From Macrocystis pyrifera (lineage: Eukaryota > Sar > Phaeophyceae > Laminariales > Laminariaceae): 64,000 nt of DNA. Where the stretch lies: assembly GCA_031763025.1 (NCBI GenBank), contig JASSKH010000014.1, forward strand, positions 8,236,563 through 8,300,562, written 5' to 3'. A program made the position numbers and the translations under genes. This document shows positions 48,915-60,737 of this stretch, one piece after another. The notes beneath the pieces were generated by a model. That model was not told where the DNA came from. It did not search any database and saw nothing but the letters and a program-made list of their open reading frames with translations. Each line of letters starts with the position of its first letter. Positions within the stretch are counted from its first letter, which is position 1.

Positions 48915-49101
48915 CTTCAGCACACACCTTCACACATTGCAGAACCTCTGCTTGCAATTGCTCCAAGTCAACACCCTCGAGTAAAATATCACCCCGTTGA
49001 TGAGCCAAGATAATCGACAGCCGTTCCCTTGCTATCCCCCTTGAGTTGCTGGTGGCTCCCCCTAGTCCCAGTCGTGTCGTGATACGGCCAATCCAGCTCA
49101 T
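48915..49101 (-). CDS. minE: MinE-like cell/organelle division topological factor, N-terminal exon (partial)
   Basis: MinE drives MinCD oscillation and restricts FtsZ-ring placement in bacteria and bacterium-derived organelles. The minus-strand frame starts MSWIGRITTRLGLGG, a short amphipathic basic N-terminus, and continues RGIARERLSIILAHQRGD then LEQLQAEVLQCVK. This matches the MinE signature (I-AKERL-IILAHER, followed by D-L-L--EIL-VI-KY). Possible donors end the exon at 48928 or 48915; the C-terminal topological-specificity domain was not found downstream, so further exons or truncation must be assumed. The basic, acid-free N-terminus could serve as MinE's own membrane-targeting helix or as part of an organelle presequence. 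The gene lies head to head with AHCY, 190 bp between start codons. An in-frame stop lies 12 codons upstream of the ATG, though a CAG just before it could be an acceptor. Confidence 0.7.
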
Positions 49102-49291
49102 GGGCTGAGTTTTCTGTTTGCGTTATAAATTAGAACACTTCCAGGGGGAATCAGTAGGGTATCCCCGATAGAACAACCGCCTCCATGAGAACAAACACGC
49201 GTGGCCTTCGACACCCGATCCCCCAGACCCAGAACACCTCGAGCCGTCACCCCCCATCTCTAGTGTAATCACTTCTCTTGCTTTTATCATC
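49086..49291 (+). promoter_or_regulatory. putative AHCY promoter / shared divergent region
   Basis: A CCAAT box (49088-49092) and a TTATAAAT TATA-like box (49123-49130) lie upstream of the AHCY ATG at 49292. The CCAAT box overlaps the first codons of the MinE frame on the other strand. Placement is plausible but not proven. Confidence 0.4.
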
Positions 49292-52200
49292 ATGAGTGAG
49301 GGAGACTACCGCGTGGCTGACATCTCCCTGGCTGACTTCGGTCGCCGGGAGATCGACATCGCTGAGCTAGAGGTAAGCCCAATCTGGTGGAGGACAGCTT
49401 TGCATACGTTTGCGATGTCTCCTGTATCAACAGACACGATACGATGCTTGCCGTCTCGTCGCCCTACGGGTCGCCGCAAACGTCAAAAGACGCTGTACCC
49501 GGCTCTGGTTGAGCAATGGCAATCATAACCATGTACTCCACGAATTAGCGCATTGCTTTAGCAGGCACATGCACATGGAATTTCACACCCGCCCCGTTCC
49601 GCGTTCCGTTTTTCGCCACGTCCTCTTCGGTCCCTGCCACGTGTAACTGCAGATGCCTGGGCTCATGTCCTGCCGCGAGGAGTTCCCTGGTCACCTCCAG
49701 GGTGCGCGTGTCTCTGGGTCTCTGCACATGACCATCCAGACAGCTGTTCTCATCGAGACCCTCAAGGCACTCGGATCCGACCTGCGTTGGTGCTCGTGCA
49801 ACATCTTCTCCACTCAGGATCACGCGGCGGCCGCCATTGCTCGCGATGAATCCGCCGCTGTCTTCGCATGGAAGGGAGAGTCGCTCGAGGAGTACTGGGA
49901 GTGCACTCTCAATGCCCTCACCTGGCCCGAGGCAGACGCCAAGGGCACCGGCCCCGACATCATTGTCGACGACGGCGGTGACATGACCCTGCTCATCCAC
50001 GAGGGTTTCAAGGCCGAGAACGCCTACGAGGCAGATGGCACGCTGCCCGACCCCGAATCTGCGGGCGACAACCAGGAGTTCAAATTGATTCTGACCATCA
50101 TCAAGCGCGAGCTGCCCAAGACTCCCAGGCGCTGGCACGATCTGGCGGCCCGTTGCGTGGGTGTTTCGGAGGAAACCACCACCGGGGTGCACCGCCTTTA
50201 TCTCATGGAGAAGGACGAGAGCCTGCTGTTCCCTGCCATCAACGTGAACGACTCGGTCACCAAGTCGAAGTTCGACAACCTCTATGGCTGCAAACACTCC
50301 CTTCCCGATGGTCTGTGCCGCGCCACCGACGTCATGATCGCCGGCAAGAGCGCGGTTATCTGTGGCTACGGTGATGTCGGCAAGGGTTGCGCCCAGGCCA
50401 TGAAGGCCGCCGGCGCTATCGTCCACGTCACTGAAGTCGATCCCATCTGCGCTCTCCAGGTGAGCAGCCCAAGTCTCGCTTTCATGTGTACACGTTTTGG
50501 CTTGATCCGAAATCACCAGGTTTGTCGACAGTTTCCGAGTATGTCTCGACCAGTTGTTTGCTCCTGCACGCGCTTGTTTTTCCCTGTGGAACGGTATTTT
50601 TTTCAGTCGTCTATTTTCGTTTTCTCCACGACTGCTGTCGAGGATACTATTAATAATATTAGAGTGTCTGCGCATAATATTTTGTTTTAAGGATTTCCGT
50701 CGGAAAGGTAATCATAATCGAAAGCCTTTCGGCATGCGCATAATCGTAGAAGAAAAACAGCTAAATATTGGATTCTTATATGTTTGAAAAAAAAAAACTT
50801 GCGGCAGCGGCAGCACTTTTTTTTGTACCAAACGAGCCGAACACAAGACGTCGTGTAAGCAGCAGCAGTAGTACCTACCTGCAGCAGCAAGCACTAACAG
50901 GCAGAAGTGCGATCTATCTTGCGCTCCTCGACACCCGCTGTGCAAGCAACGCTGCCACAACGAGAAGATCGCCCTCCTTCTTCTTCGTCGTCCTCTCTGG
51001 CCGAAAAGGGGTCGAAGCGGCGAAGATCAGGGGCGTGGCGGCAAGGGTGCACGTGCTTGCAGCACCAGCAGCGCCTGCGACAGCTCTTGCGGCAGCGCTT
51101 GCTGGAGGCAGCTCTCTCGCTTCCAGCAGCGCTTGCTTGCACCAGCGCTTGCTTGCAGCAGACCTTGTTTGTGTGCAGCAGCGCCTGCTCACCGCAGTGC
51201 TTGCTTATTGCCGCAGTGCTTCCAGCAACAACAGCACTTACTTGCAGCAGCAGCAGCAGCACACTACATGCAGTAGTAGGAGTAGTCGGTGACGTACAGC
51301 AGCAGCAGCACCTACCTACCTAATAGTATCTGCTGCGAAGGCATGCATCATTAGCGGCAGCAATTCTTCTCCGCCAGTAGCAGACACATGGTCCGAGGGT
51401 CCGAGGCCACTCTCGGGGCAAGCATGGCCGATCCAAAGCGTCCGGAGAGTTTTTCGGCCAACATAATGCAGCGGTCGAATCTCATATCACACAAATATGG
51501 CTCTACAGTAGTAGTATAATATGCTATCCAAAAATGCATAACTTTGTCATTTCTATGCAAATTGGATTAGGATATTTGATTAGTCGTCGGTAACGGGGGA
51601 ATAGATAATCAAAAGTCGTAATATATTTTATTTTGCGCAGACACTCTATTAATAGTATAATTTTAATATTTTTAATATTCCTACAGCAGTACGAGCATGC
51701 GATTCGACTTTTCAGCTTCAGATGAACTTGGCAAATCGAAACAGTCTTGCTTCCTATGCGGAAAAAAATCAGATTCATTGTGCATGCAGAGATCGAACAA
51801 ATGCGGAGACCAACTGCTGTTATTGTGGTTTGGCGCCGCGAAGAGACGCGCTGGTGCGCTGCCCTGCGCGTAGGGCCCAAGCGTCCGAGCCAAGGCTGAC
51901 TGCCTCTGGTCTGGCGGCGAAGAGACGTGGCGAGTGTGCTAGAGTCAACCTCTTGTGTGTTGGTATTTTGTGTTCGATGTTGTGACTACTGCAGCACAGC
52001 AGTGCAGTCTACGAGTACGTATCCACAGACAGGTGCGTGCCGAGTGCGCTTCGCTTCGTCTCTAGGTCCGAGCCCGCGCCAGCCGAATGTAGTCTGGCCA
52101 CGGAGGGATGCGCCGACCGCGTGTCGGTCGCGAAGCAACCTCACTATACAGCTGTGTCACCATCCAACTCATCGACCGTTCTGCTGCTGTTTGCTGTCGT

Positions 52201-55200
52201 GGATAATATCTTGAATTTAGAGAGCATACCTTTTTTCGATTTGAAAATCTGATGCCAAAATCCGCCCAAAATCCGACGAATCCGACGACTTTGGGTCATG
52301 GGATTCTCAAATCGAAAAAATTCCGGTCGGATTTTGCATATTCGGACTGCATTAGCAGGGTCATTCAATTTTGAGATCGGAAAATACAAATCTGAAGCTC
52401 GAAATCGAACCTCATAGGAAACGGCCTAATCATAAAACAAGATGCTGGTTCCGCGCCTTTTTAGTATCCTGGCCATCCATTTCGTCTCCCCAATTAAAAA
52501 AAAATATATATATTAGAGTGTTTGCGATTTTTTTTAACTTTTAGACCTATGCCAATGGGAAAGCGAAGTATCAATAAAAAGTTTGAATTCCAAAGATACC
52601 CGCCAAAAAAAAATAGAACACGCTTCCTATGGGCACGTTTAGAAAATAAAAAGTTCCCAACATTTGGAGAAGCCCGAAAAAAAGCAAATCTGGGGCCGGT
52701 GTTGGGCCAAGATCAGCTTGAGAAAAACTCAGGCCGATCTTTGGTTCGAAGCGGCGAGATTCCGAGTCCTCGACAGACATCGATCGACAAAACCAACGAT
52801 CGCGTCATGAATTCGATCGACAAAACCATCGATCGCGTCATGAATTCTGAACGGAGTGCGCTCGTTAGGGGCTCCGACCCACCCTTGGGTCACCGTCTTC
52901 ACACCGTGGCCAGTGACGTGCGGCGGGCGCTGGCCAGGCGTACGATAAAAATAAAAAAACAAAGAGCCGCTGGTGTGTACAAAGCAGAAGACTAAAATTC
53001 TCGATCCGTCTCGAATGGCAAAAAACAGGCTTTTTTTCAGGTTTGGGAGGATACCGCAGGACGCCGCCGGCAAGCTTCCGCCCCCTAGAGCATATATTCA
53101 CTTTCTTTCTTCGATGCCGTCATTTATACTCGTTGGCCTTGCCCGACACCAAGCGGGTTGGCCGTGGGCTGAGTCTTTATCGAGATCGAGCACCTATCGT
53201 CGCACTAGCTGATTTTCATCAGCGTGTTGACAATTTGCAAGGAGAGAAAACAAATTGCGCCGCCTGCAGCCGTTAGAAAAAAAGAAGAAAAAATCAAACA
53301 TTTTTTCCCTTTTTTCCCACAGCGGCGGTACGAGGATATTTTCGGCTGTTTTTTTAAAGCAATATCTTTGAAAGAAAACTTTTGGACTTCGCGTTTCCAT
53401 TGGCGTAGGTCTTACTTCTCTACAAATTCTCCCGAGGTAAATTTCTGAAAAAACGGCCGAAAAGTACTTTAGCGAAGTAGGGATTTCAGCGAAAGTTACG
53501 GTAACTTTTGGCTCCCTGTTCCATTGGCCTACACGCACCGAGCATTATCCCGACGCAGAACTCAAATCTCGAAGGATCAAAACACCCTACATCTTCCATG
53601 CCACCATGCTGCTTGCCATACGCATCACGACAACCGCTGGGAGCACAGAGGCTCAAGAGGTGTAGCTGAGTATAGCGCGCACGAGCGGCGTTGGATCGTG
53701 CCAGCGGGTCGCCGCCGCTGCCACGGTACACGCTTTCGCCCGCTTGGTGACGACGTGGAGGATGCGTCGTCCCGAAAAAGGACTCGTATTCACACTCGTA
53801 CTCGTACTCGTGCTCGTAGAGAGCGCGACAGCATGACAGCTCGTGTATCATTTCGATTTCACCATACTAGGGCTGCAGCAGCGGCGGCGGCGACGGAGCG
53901 GAGCGCGCCGGCGCTGTGGCGTGCGTAGGCCGAGCGCAGCAGCAGCAACAGAATCAGCAATCCAAAAATGGAAGCTGGTTGGTGCTGGTGCTGGTGCTGA
54001 CGCTGTTTATTTTTGTTGCGCACGCTGCCCCTAGCTGCAGCTGCGTCTAGCGCCAGCTAGCTGCTGCTTGTAGTCGTGGGATGCCTGTGGTGGCTTCGCG
54101 GTCAACTGTGCCGCCGAAACGTTGCTGGGCTGCCGTTGCTACTCGCACGCTGTTTTTTTTTTCCGTTCACAGAGGTCGTTCTTTTTTTTGTTAGCCGCGT
54201 TGCCTCACCTCCCCACTTACCTTCTTATTTTCGGAGGCGTCGCCTGCAGGATTTGGCTTACCTCACACGCAAACACACCGAAATCAGGAAAGGAAGGAAA
54301 TTCACTTTTTTTAGCAGAAGTAAAGTTTTTTTTTTTTTTTACCTCTATCGCAAACACTCTACGTCGTATTGTACAAGTATAGATTGGGTCTCGTTATATG
54401 ATGATGACAGATATAGGCAGTTTTCGTTAAAAAATAATAATATTGCACAATTTCGTCTCCCGGATTAAAAAATATATATATTGTACAGTTTCGTCTCCCC
54501 CAATTCAGAAAATAGATAATATATTAGCAGCGCGCCGGGAGGGGGGGGGGGGTGGAGGCAGAGGGAGAGGGCAATATTCGTATGATATGGAAGGAAAAAC
54601 CTAAAGCCAAACCTTTTTATTACAAAGAAAGCCTTCGCGACAACATGTGACACCCGCAGGAAAATTCTGCACAGCAGTAAGAGGTGAGCAAAATTATTGG
54701 TGTGCATGACGATATCTCCATCTTCTCCTGATGAGCAGAGATAATGCTGGGATGCACAAGACAAAAAAAGCATTACTTCAACTTTTTCGTCTCCCCGAAT
54801 TTGGAAAATAAATAATTACCTCTATTTCCAGTACGATTTTATTTAATCTCACTTGTCTTTTTCCGTTGTGTGCCCCATGTTTTGGGGGAAACCGGCCCTG
54901 AAGTATCCAGGATATTACTCGTAAAAAGGCGCGGAAACATTATCTTGTTTTTGTCTCCCCGATTTCACCCATTAAATAATTGCGTACCAATACGTACGTA
55001 CGTACCTACCTGGTAATATCGTACGGAGGTCGATGTCCTGCTCCTCCCACTCCTTTTACTGCCACTGCAGCAGTAGAACTGCGGCCACAAAAACTTGACC
55101 AGTACTCCTTTCAATGGATCTAATCGTGATCTACCGCTGTACCTGTACCTAACTTTCCCCCCCCCCCCTCTTCGTTCTCGAAAACGCTGACCATTCTGGA

Positions 55201-58200
55201 ATCACCTCCCTCACTCCGTTGAGTGTCCAGACATGAGCATCCACGAAAGAGTTGACCGGTATTGCTTTCAACCGATCAAATTGTGATCTATCGCTGTACC
55301 AATACCTAACCCCCCCCCACTTTGTTGTCGAAAGCGCCGGCCATTCTGGAATCACCCCTATCACTCTGTCGAATGTTCAGACATGAGCAGGGGTCCCCAA
55401 ATAAGGCGGTACCTCCAATGAAGGAGCCACGCCGGGCATCGGTTCGCGTGTTTTTTTTTTTCGCGTGTTTTTCGATATAAAAATACCAGGTACCAGGTAT
55501 GTTTTATTGTTTTTTTTTTTTCAGCAGAAGCCACGAGTACGAATATACTGTTAATAGTAGTAGGTGCTAATGAGGTTCGACCCCAGTAACACCTGCAGTA
55601 GTCATATCTGCGATGCATCATCCGGAGGACATATTATTCTCTGTTGTGCTGAACCAACACGAACGAACATATACAGTACTCGGTCACATGTGTTCGTGAC
55701 GTTTTGGGTTCTTTATTTTTAAGAAACAAAAAATCGTTGGCAGCAGCAGAAGTGACGGCGGCAGCAGCAGCAGCAGCAGTTGGGCACACGAGGCCAGGGT
55801 CAGCGTCGCTATACGCTCGGCTTGTCGGCCTAACGTAACCCGTGAACCCTTTGTACACTTAATTGATTTTGTTGTGTGTTTCTTGGTTCCCGCCTCGAAG
55901 TTCGGCATAAACTAAGACGAACCATCTGTACCTGACATACCTGGTATTTCGCACAACATGAGCTTGTCGTAGCAGATGCCACCACTACAACTGCTGTATT
56001 ACGACATGTACAGCAGAGCTTTGCCAGCAGCAGCAGCACACAGTAGCAGTAGGACACACGAGGCCAGGGTCAGCGTCGCTGTACGCTCGACTTGTCAGTC
56101 TAACCCTTGAACCCTCGGTACAGTCGGCGATTTTGTTGTGTTCCCTGGTTCCGCACTCGAAATTGGGCATAATTTCAAGACAAAAAAAACCTGCACCTGA
56201 CGTTTTGTCCAACAGAAAAAGCTTCTCGTAGCAGGTGCTACCACTACTGCTGATGTACGACATCCACAGCAGAGCTTCTTCAGCAGCAAAACAGCAGCAG
56301 CAGTACCTGCAGCATGTCTTAGGGACATCACCCGAACATTGCTGTGGACAGGCACAGTCCGCTTAAGAGTACTCGTAGAGTTGGGTTTCGTTAGGTAGAA
56401 CTCTAAAAGCATACACCGTTACACGATATTTTACGGTTGTTGGTTCTGTTTTTCAAACATGGCCCAGCCATCTCGCTACATCACACGATGCCGCACCTAG
56501 CTCGACCAACTCTGAACGACTTACACCCGCACCAGCACGAGAAGGTTTCATTGCTTCTGTGTATGTGTGCACAGAGCCCGCCTGGACTGGCGTTGGTACC
56601 GTGTGCGTTGAGCGCAGTGGACAAAGATGCCGAAAAGAATATTGACACCACAGAAACTTGAAACAACGCACCCAACTCTCGTACGATCCGTGATGATTTT
56701 TTCCTCGTTGCTATTTCTAGTGTAAATAGTTTGGCGATAGGAAATACGAAGGCCTTACGGCAAACGGCACACCTTCGAACTCCACGTCGACGGTTGTTGC
56801 AGCCTATTTTGAAAGAAAGCTTGCATTCACGGCATTCTTTGTATGCTCGTTTATAGGGTGAAATCACTCCGATGCATCCTTGAACGCTAAAAAACGCCTC
56901 AAAACGAACACTATAAACATCACGACGCCATTTATTGGTCTACTTGAGAACCGTATATTTTCGGTGATGAGACTGTCAGCTCACTTCGATGCATTCTTCA
57001 AGCGAAAAAAAAAAAAAAAAACGCCTCAAAACAAACACTACAAATATCACTACGCCATCAATTGGTATAACTTGAACAACGTACGCGTATGAGTTCTCGC
57101 GCCACCGATTATATTTGACGTCAGTAGCTTGGGCGACAATGCCAAACCACTCATACTGCCACCGATTCAAGCCTCTATTGGAGCCACGCGTTCCGCGTGA
57201 AGATCGCCGCGGCGCATAAGTTGTACGGGTTAGGGGCTGCAGAATGACCAACATGCCAGGTGCACGGAAGAGTTTTACGGGATGCAAACAACGACAGGCG
57301 TACTTTGTAGCGTTGAATGTATTGTTAAGCTTGAGCTCTCTTCTACGACTGCCGAGACAAAGCAGGTTTGGCGCGGGAGGTGTGCCATTTTCCGTAAGGC
57401 GTGTTTCTTAGGCTACTGCTGTAGTGAAGTTGTAAGCTGCTGCGGAAAAGACCCTTTCTACATGGAATGGAAAAAAGGGGGTACGAGAAAGTACAACATG
57501 GCCGGCGAGGGTGAAAATTGCATGGCATGACTGGAACCCTCAATGAAATAAGGCGGTGATCGACGACCGCTATCAATCAACCATGTACACAAGCAACATC
57601 CGAGTACGAGCATATATCCTGTCGACTTTGCTTGCTGCCTGGTAAGCCATGCTTTCCGACGCAAGTTGAATCACGCGCCTATTGCTGTCCGTGTGTCGAG
57701 GTACCTCCCTTGTGGTATTATGTTTGCGCATCTATATTCCTTATGCTCGGGAGTGGTCTCCCGTTCTTTTGATCTTATTTTGCCTTCTTCACGTCTTGCT
57801 TGTATAATAGTTATATTTTCGTTTTTCGTATTTCGTGGTGTCGTTCGCTTTTCTGTCGTTCAGTTCATGTGCTGGTGTATGTATGTTGTGCTTGTTGTAT
57901 CCAGTACGATGACATGGCTTTGCACCTTGCTGCGTTGCCATCTGATACGCCCGTGTCGTCGTTTTGTGACGACAGTGTGTTTTTAACTTTCTCATGAAGA
58001 AACAGCTATTACACTAATATTAGCGAACAAACTGAGCATTTCCTTCATCGTGCGGGGCTCTCCCTAATGCACTACTGTTGTGTTGTATCGAGCACACTAA
58101 AACGACATAATTCCACCACCCTGTTGAGGGAACAGTCCAACCGTACACCGAGGCGGCAGATGCCGTATTGACGAATGAAGCGGTTGCTCCAATATCGTTT

Positions 58201-58715
58201 TCGACGTGGGAAATCGTGTGTTGGACATTCGAATATCGAGTTTATAATATAAGTTCCAGGTATAATGAATATACCGACGTGTTGAATACGTTTTGCCCTG
58301 CATCCGTTCCTTGGCATCCCCAAATTTTTCAACTTTGCAAGTACAATCCTGGTACTCGCTTTACGTGGGGGTCTTGGAATCGAATACCGAAATTGTGCCG
58401 TTGTGATTTTCACGGTATTGTACATGTTAATCTCGATTCTCGCTCGATATCCACCACAAGAACACCTGTTATCACACGTGCTGCGTATGATCCAGCAACA
58501 AGTGACGTCACGTTTCCGCTTGTGCCTAACTCTTATCGTCTCCCGTTTTTTTTTGCTTTGCATTTTTGTGCTTAAACAGGCTGCGATGGAAGGCTTCCGC
58601 GTTGTGAAGCTCACGTCTGTCTTGAGCACAGGTGACATCTTTATCACCACCACCGGAAATAAGGGCATCATCATGGCCAGTGACATGGCCCAGATGAAGA
58701 ACAATGCTATCGTCG

Positions 58716-58746
<31 letters not shown>

Positions 58747-59131
58747 CCTCGCCGGCCTCGTTGCGACCACCAAGCAGATCAACATCAAGCCGCAGGTGGA
58801 CAAGTTCGTTTTCGAGGACGGCCACGGCATCATCCTCCTCGCCGAGGGACGCCTGCTCAACTTGGGCTGTGCCACTGGCCACCCTTCGTTTGTGATGTCC
58901 GCCTCCTTCACGAACCAGACGCTTGCTCAGCTTGAGTTGTGGAAGGAGAAGGAGTCCGGCAAGTACGCTCGTGGACACGTGTACGTGCTCCCCAAGCTTC
59001 TTGACGAGAAGGTCGCCCGCTTGCACCTCAAGGCGCTGCAGGTGGAGCTCACCGAGCTGTCCACTGAGCAGGCGGACTACATTTCGGTCAAGAAGGAGGG
59101 CCCCTTCAAGCCCGACACCTACCGTTACTAG
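49292..59131 (+). CDS. AHCY: S-adenosyl-L-homocysteine hydrolase (adenosylhomocysteinase)
   Basis: Three exons join in phase 0: 49292-49372, 49653-50459, 58580-59131 (479 residues). The enzyme is cytosolic/nuclear, NAD-dependent, and splits S-adenosylhomocysteine into adenosine and homocysteine, relieving product inhibition of methyltransferases. It is the full family length, including the roughly 40-residue insertion ([16 protein letters not shown]) found in plant and many bacterial enzymes but absent in animals. Visible motifs: [40 protein letters not shown] (active-site Lys, Asp, Cys), the NAD-binding [31 protein letters not shown], and the C-terminal KPDTYRY. No targeting peptide. The codons are strongly biased to C/G endings, suggesting high expression. 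The second intron, 50460-58579, is 8.1 kb and holds many repeats. Long antisense frames over exons 2 and 3 are shadows. Confidence 0.97.
50860..51320 (+). repeat. CAG/GCAGCGCTTGC-rich low-complexity block in AHCY intron 2
   Basis: Repeated CAGCAGCAG, GCAGCGCTTGCT and AGCACTTACTTGCAGC units. Frames open on both strands encode Ala/Ser/Cys/Leu runs only and are not called as genes. Confidence 0.7.
51705..52355 (+). repeat. dispersed repeat family C, copy 2, in AHCY intron 2
   Basis: Collinear with 38690-39310 over about 620 bp. The palindromic site of copy 1 is diverged here (CGACCGCGTGTCGGTCGCG). It runs directly into a family D tail. Confidence 0.8.
52365..52480 (-). repeat. family D SINE tail fragment
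   Basis: AAATACAAATCTGAAGCTCG, AATCGAACCTCATAGGAAAC and a GATGCTGG block match the tail part of 40588-40795. The tRNA-like head is absent. Confidence 0.55.
52745..53215 (+). repeat. dispersed repeat family B, copy 4 (most complete), in AHCY intron 2
   Basis: Runs from TTCGAAGCGGCGAGATTCCG to ACCTATCGTCGC. It includes an internal direct duplication of the GATCGACAAAACCA..CGATCGCGTCATGAATT block (about 52780-52846). It matches copies near 22.2, 22.6, 32.6, 60.9 and 61.1 kb. Confidence 0.8.
53216..55085. other. AHCY intron 2, no gene recognised
   Basis: T-rich and CAG/CTG-rich stretches; a G run at 54540-54552; overlapping open frames at 53490-53930 with CTCGTA-repeat-derived peptides ([10 protein letters not shown]). 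No domain. Confidence 0.45.
55088..55390 (+). repeat. tandem duplication, two units of about 155 bp
   Basis: Both units contain TTGACC-GTA, TCAA--GATC, GTGATCTA-CGCTGTACC, a C run of 8 to 12, then CATTCTGGAATCACC and CAGACATGAGCA. Confidence 0.75.
55729..56305 (+). repeat. tandem duplication, two units of about 280 bp, CAG-bearing
   Basis: Units share CAGCAGCAG, ACACGAGGCCAGGGTCAGCG, TCGCT-TACGCTCG, GATTTTGTTGTGT and GTAGCAG-TGC-ACCACTAC. They end in AGCAGAGCTT-CAGCAGC. Confidence 0.75.
56866..57070 (+). repeat. tandem duplication, two units of about 115 bp
   Basis: GATGCATCCTTGAACGC / GATGCATTCTTCAAGCG, then AAAACGCCTCAAAAC and TATCAC-ACGCCAT-ATTGGT in both units; the second has an A17 run. 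Confidence 0.75.
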
Positions 59132-60325
59132 ATGCTACTAGAGCGTGTCTCGCGCATCATGCCCGACCTTGACGATTCCCCCGCGTTTTGCTTGTGTCGC
59201 CGTAAGACGGTGTCTGTAAAATAGCAGGACTTGCCAGGGATACTGGAATTGGCTGTCATCCGCTGCATGCGGCGGTTCGCACCCTTTCCCCGTCAAGGTT
59301 TCAAGGGATTTGGCGTGATGTGTCTGTTTACTGCCTCGGTGGTGAGACGGTTGATTGTTGTCTCTTTTCCTTGGTCCACACTGAACTAGGGTGCAAGAAC
59401 ATCATTTTTCATCAGGTCTTGAATTAAAAATTCGCTTCAAGTGGAGTGTTTTGCTCTTTATGAATACCCAGATGCCAACGAGGACGGCACGAAGAGGGAG
59501 CGTTCTACGACAACCTTCGCGGAAGCCTATCCTCCCCATTCCATGTACTGCTACGATGCTCTCTCGTCACGAAACGGGAGTGTTTTTTATGTGTACTCCC
59601 CATTCTATGGACTACTGCGGTCTTCACAAAATGGTTTTTTTTAATCGTGTTGTATGAGTTTCGTCTTTACCCGTCGGTCCAACGGTGGTTCTTTTACGAC
59701 GCGTGATGTAGCAGAAACAGTGTCATGGCCAACCAAACAGGAATCCATCCCTGCCACGGTGCTATGGTCACTGTAATAGGTGTCTATTTTGTGTAGAGTT
59801 GTGCCATGCGTGAATAGTGTTGTACCCGTCCAAAGATGACGCATATGAAGCAAAACATGATGGCCATCGGAACAGGCCGTGACTATTAATAGTACCTCCT
59901 GCTCTCAACTCGACCTATAGAGCAACTATTAATAGTACACCTGGAACGCGGTTCCTTGCGTGAAAGTGTCATTTATTCCCCGCATGCTGGTACGTACTTC
60001 CTGGTACATTTGTGTTAATTCTCAATTGTCACCTTCGCCCTTGCCTCCAAAGTCGTAACTCAGACCCGGGGTCACATATCATTATATTGTCTCAGGCTGG
60101 CTAAAAATTTCCAGCATTTACTTCCCCGGCAGCTACAGCAGTATTATTAATCTAGGTGCAGATTCCTTGGCCTATATTCTCAAGTTTGTAGAACTTAGTC
60201 TCTGTTTTGGTAAATGCGAATCTGTCTGTCCGCAAGGCTTATATTTTCGAACACGTTCCAGTGGCCGATATATAAGCTCGTTACAGATGATATTAGTACG
60301 ACGTTTTCGACCCTTACGGACCTTA
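59132..60325. other. AHCY 3' flank, no further gene recognised
   Basis: The AHCY 3' UTR probably lies in the first few hundred bases. An open frame at 59441-59644 has no known domain. Two ACTATTAATAGTAC motifs lie at 59882 and 59925. Confidence 0.5.
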
Positions 60326-60329
60326 CATA

Positions 60330-60570
60330 CTGAAACGTAACATACCACCAGGCAAATTTAGCCATATAATACATCCACCACATCGTACCATGGTACCATA
60401 CTGCAAACGTACCATACCATATACTGTGTTTTGCCCGTACCATACCGTCAACACATTCCACACCACACACGGTGGTTTTCCCATATACCATACCAACATA
60501 GCCCGTATACCGTACCAACATATCCAATATTCCCATTTACCACACAACCAACATATCCCATACCGAGTTG
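60330..60570 (+). repeat. CATACC / ACCATA low-complexity tract
   Basis: Repeated CATACCATA, GTACCATACC and CCCATATACC units over about 200 bases. No coding function. Confidence 0.65.
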
Positions 60571-60737
60571 GGGAGACGTCTATACACCAGACCAGGTGCC
60601 TGCTACTGCTATTGTAGTGATGTCTTGTTGTGCAAGGGTGGCGATGAATACAACAGTAATAGTTGGCTCAGACGCTTGGGTCCCACGCTCAGTGCAGCGC
60701 ATTGGCCGCCGGTGTGCACGAAATAGATGAAGAACAC

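Noticed and set aside
49545..50675. 376-codon minus-strand open frame over AHCY exon 2
   Set aside because: It is the antisense shadow of a GC-biased coding exon; the plus strand encodes an unmistakable AHCY sequence.
50907..51323. Long overlapping open frames on both strands in AHCY intron 2
   Set aside because: Products of CAG/GCAGCGCTTGC repeats; low-complexity peptides with no splice support.
53486..53930. Open frames with RTRTRARR and EYEYECEYE peptides
   Set aside because: Encoded by a CTCGTA-type microsatellite inside an intron; opposed frames mirror each other.
58072..58911. 279-codon minus-strand open frame over AHCY exon 3
   Set aside because: Antisense shadow; no domain, and it runs through the exon's acceptor site.
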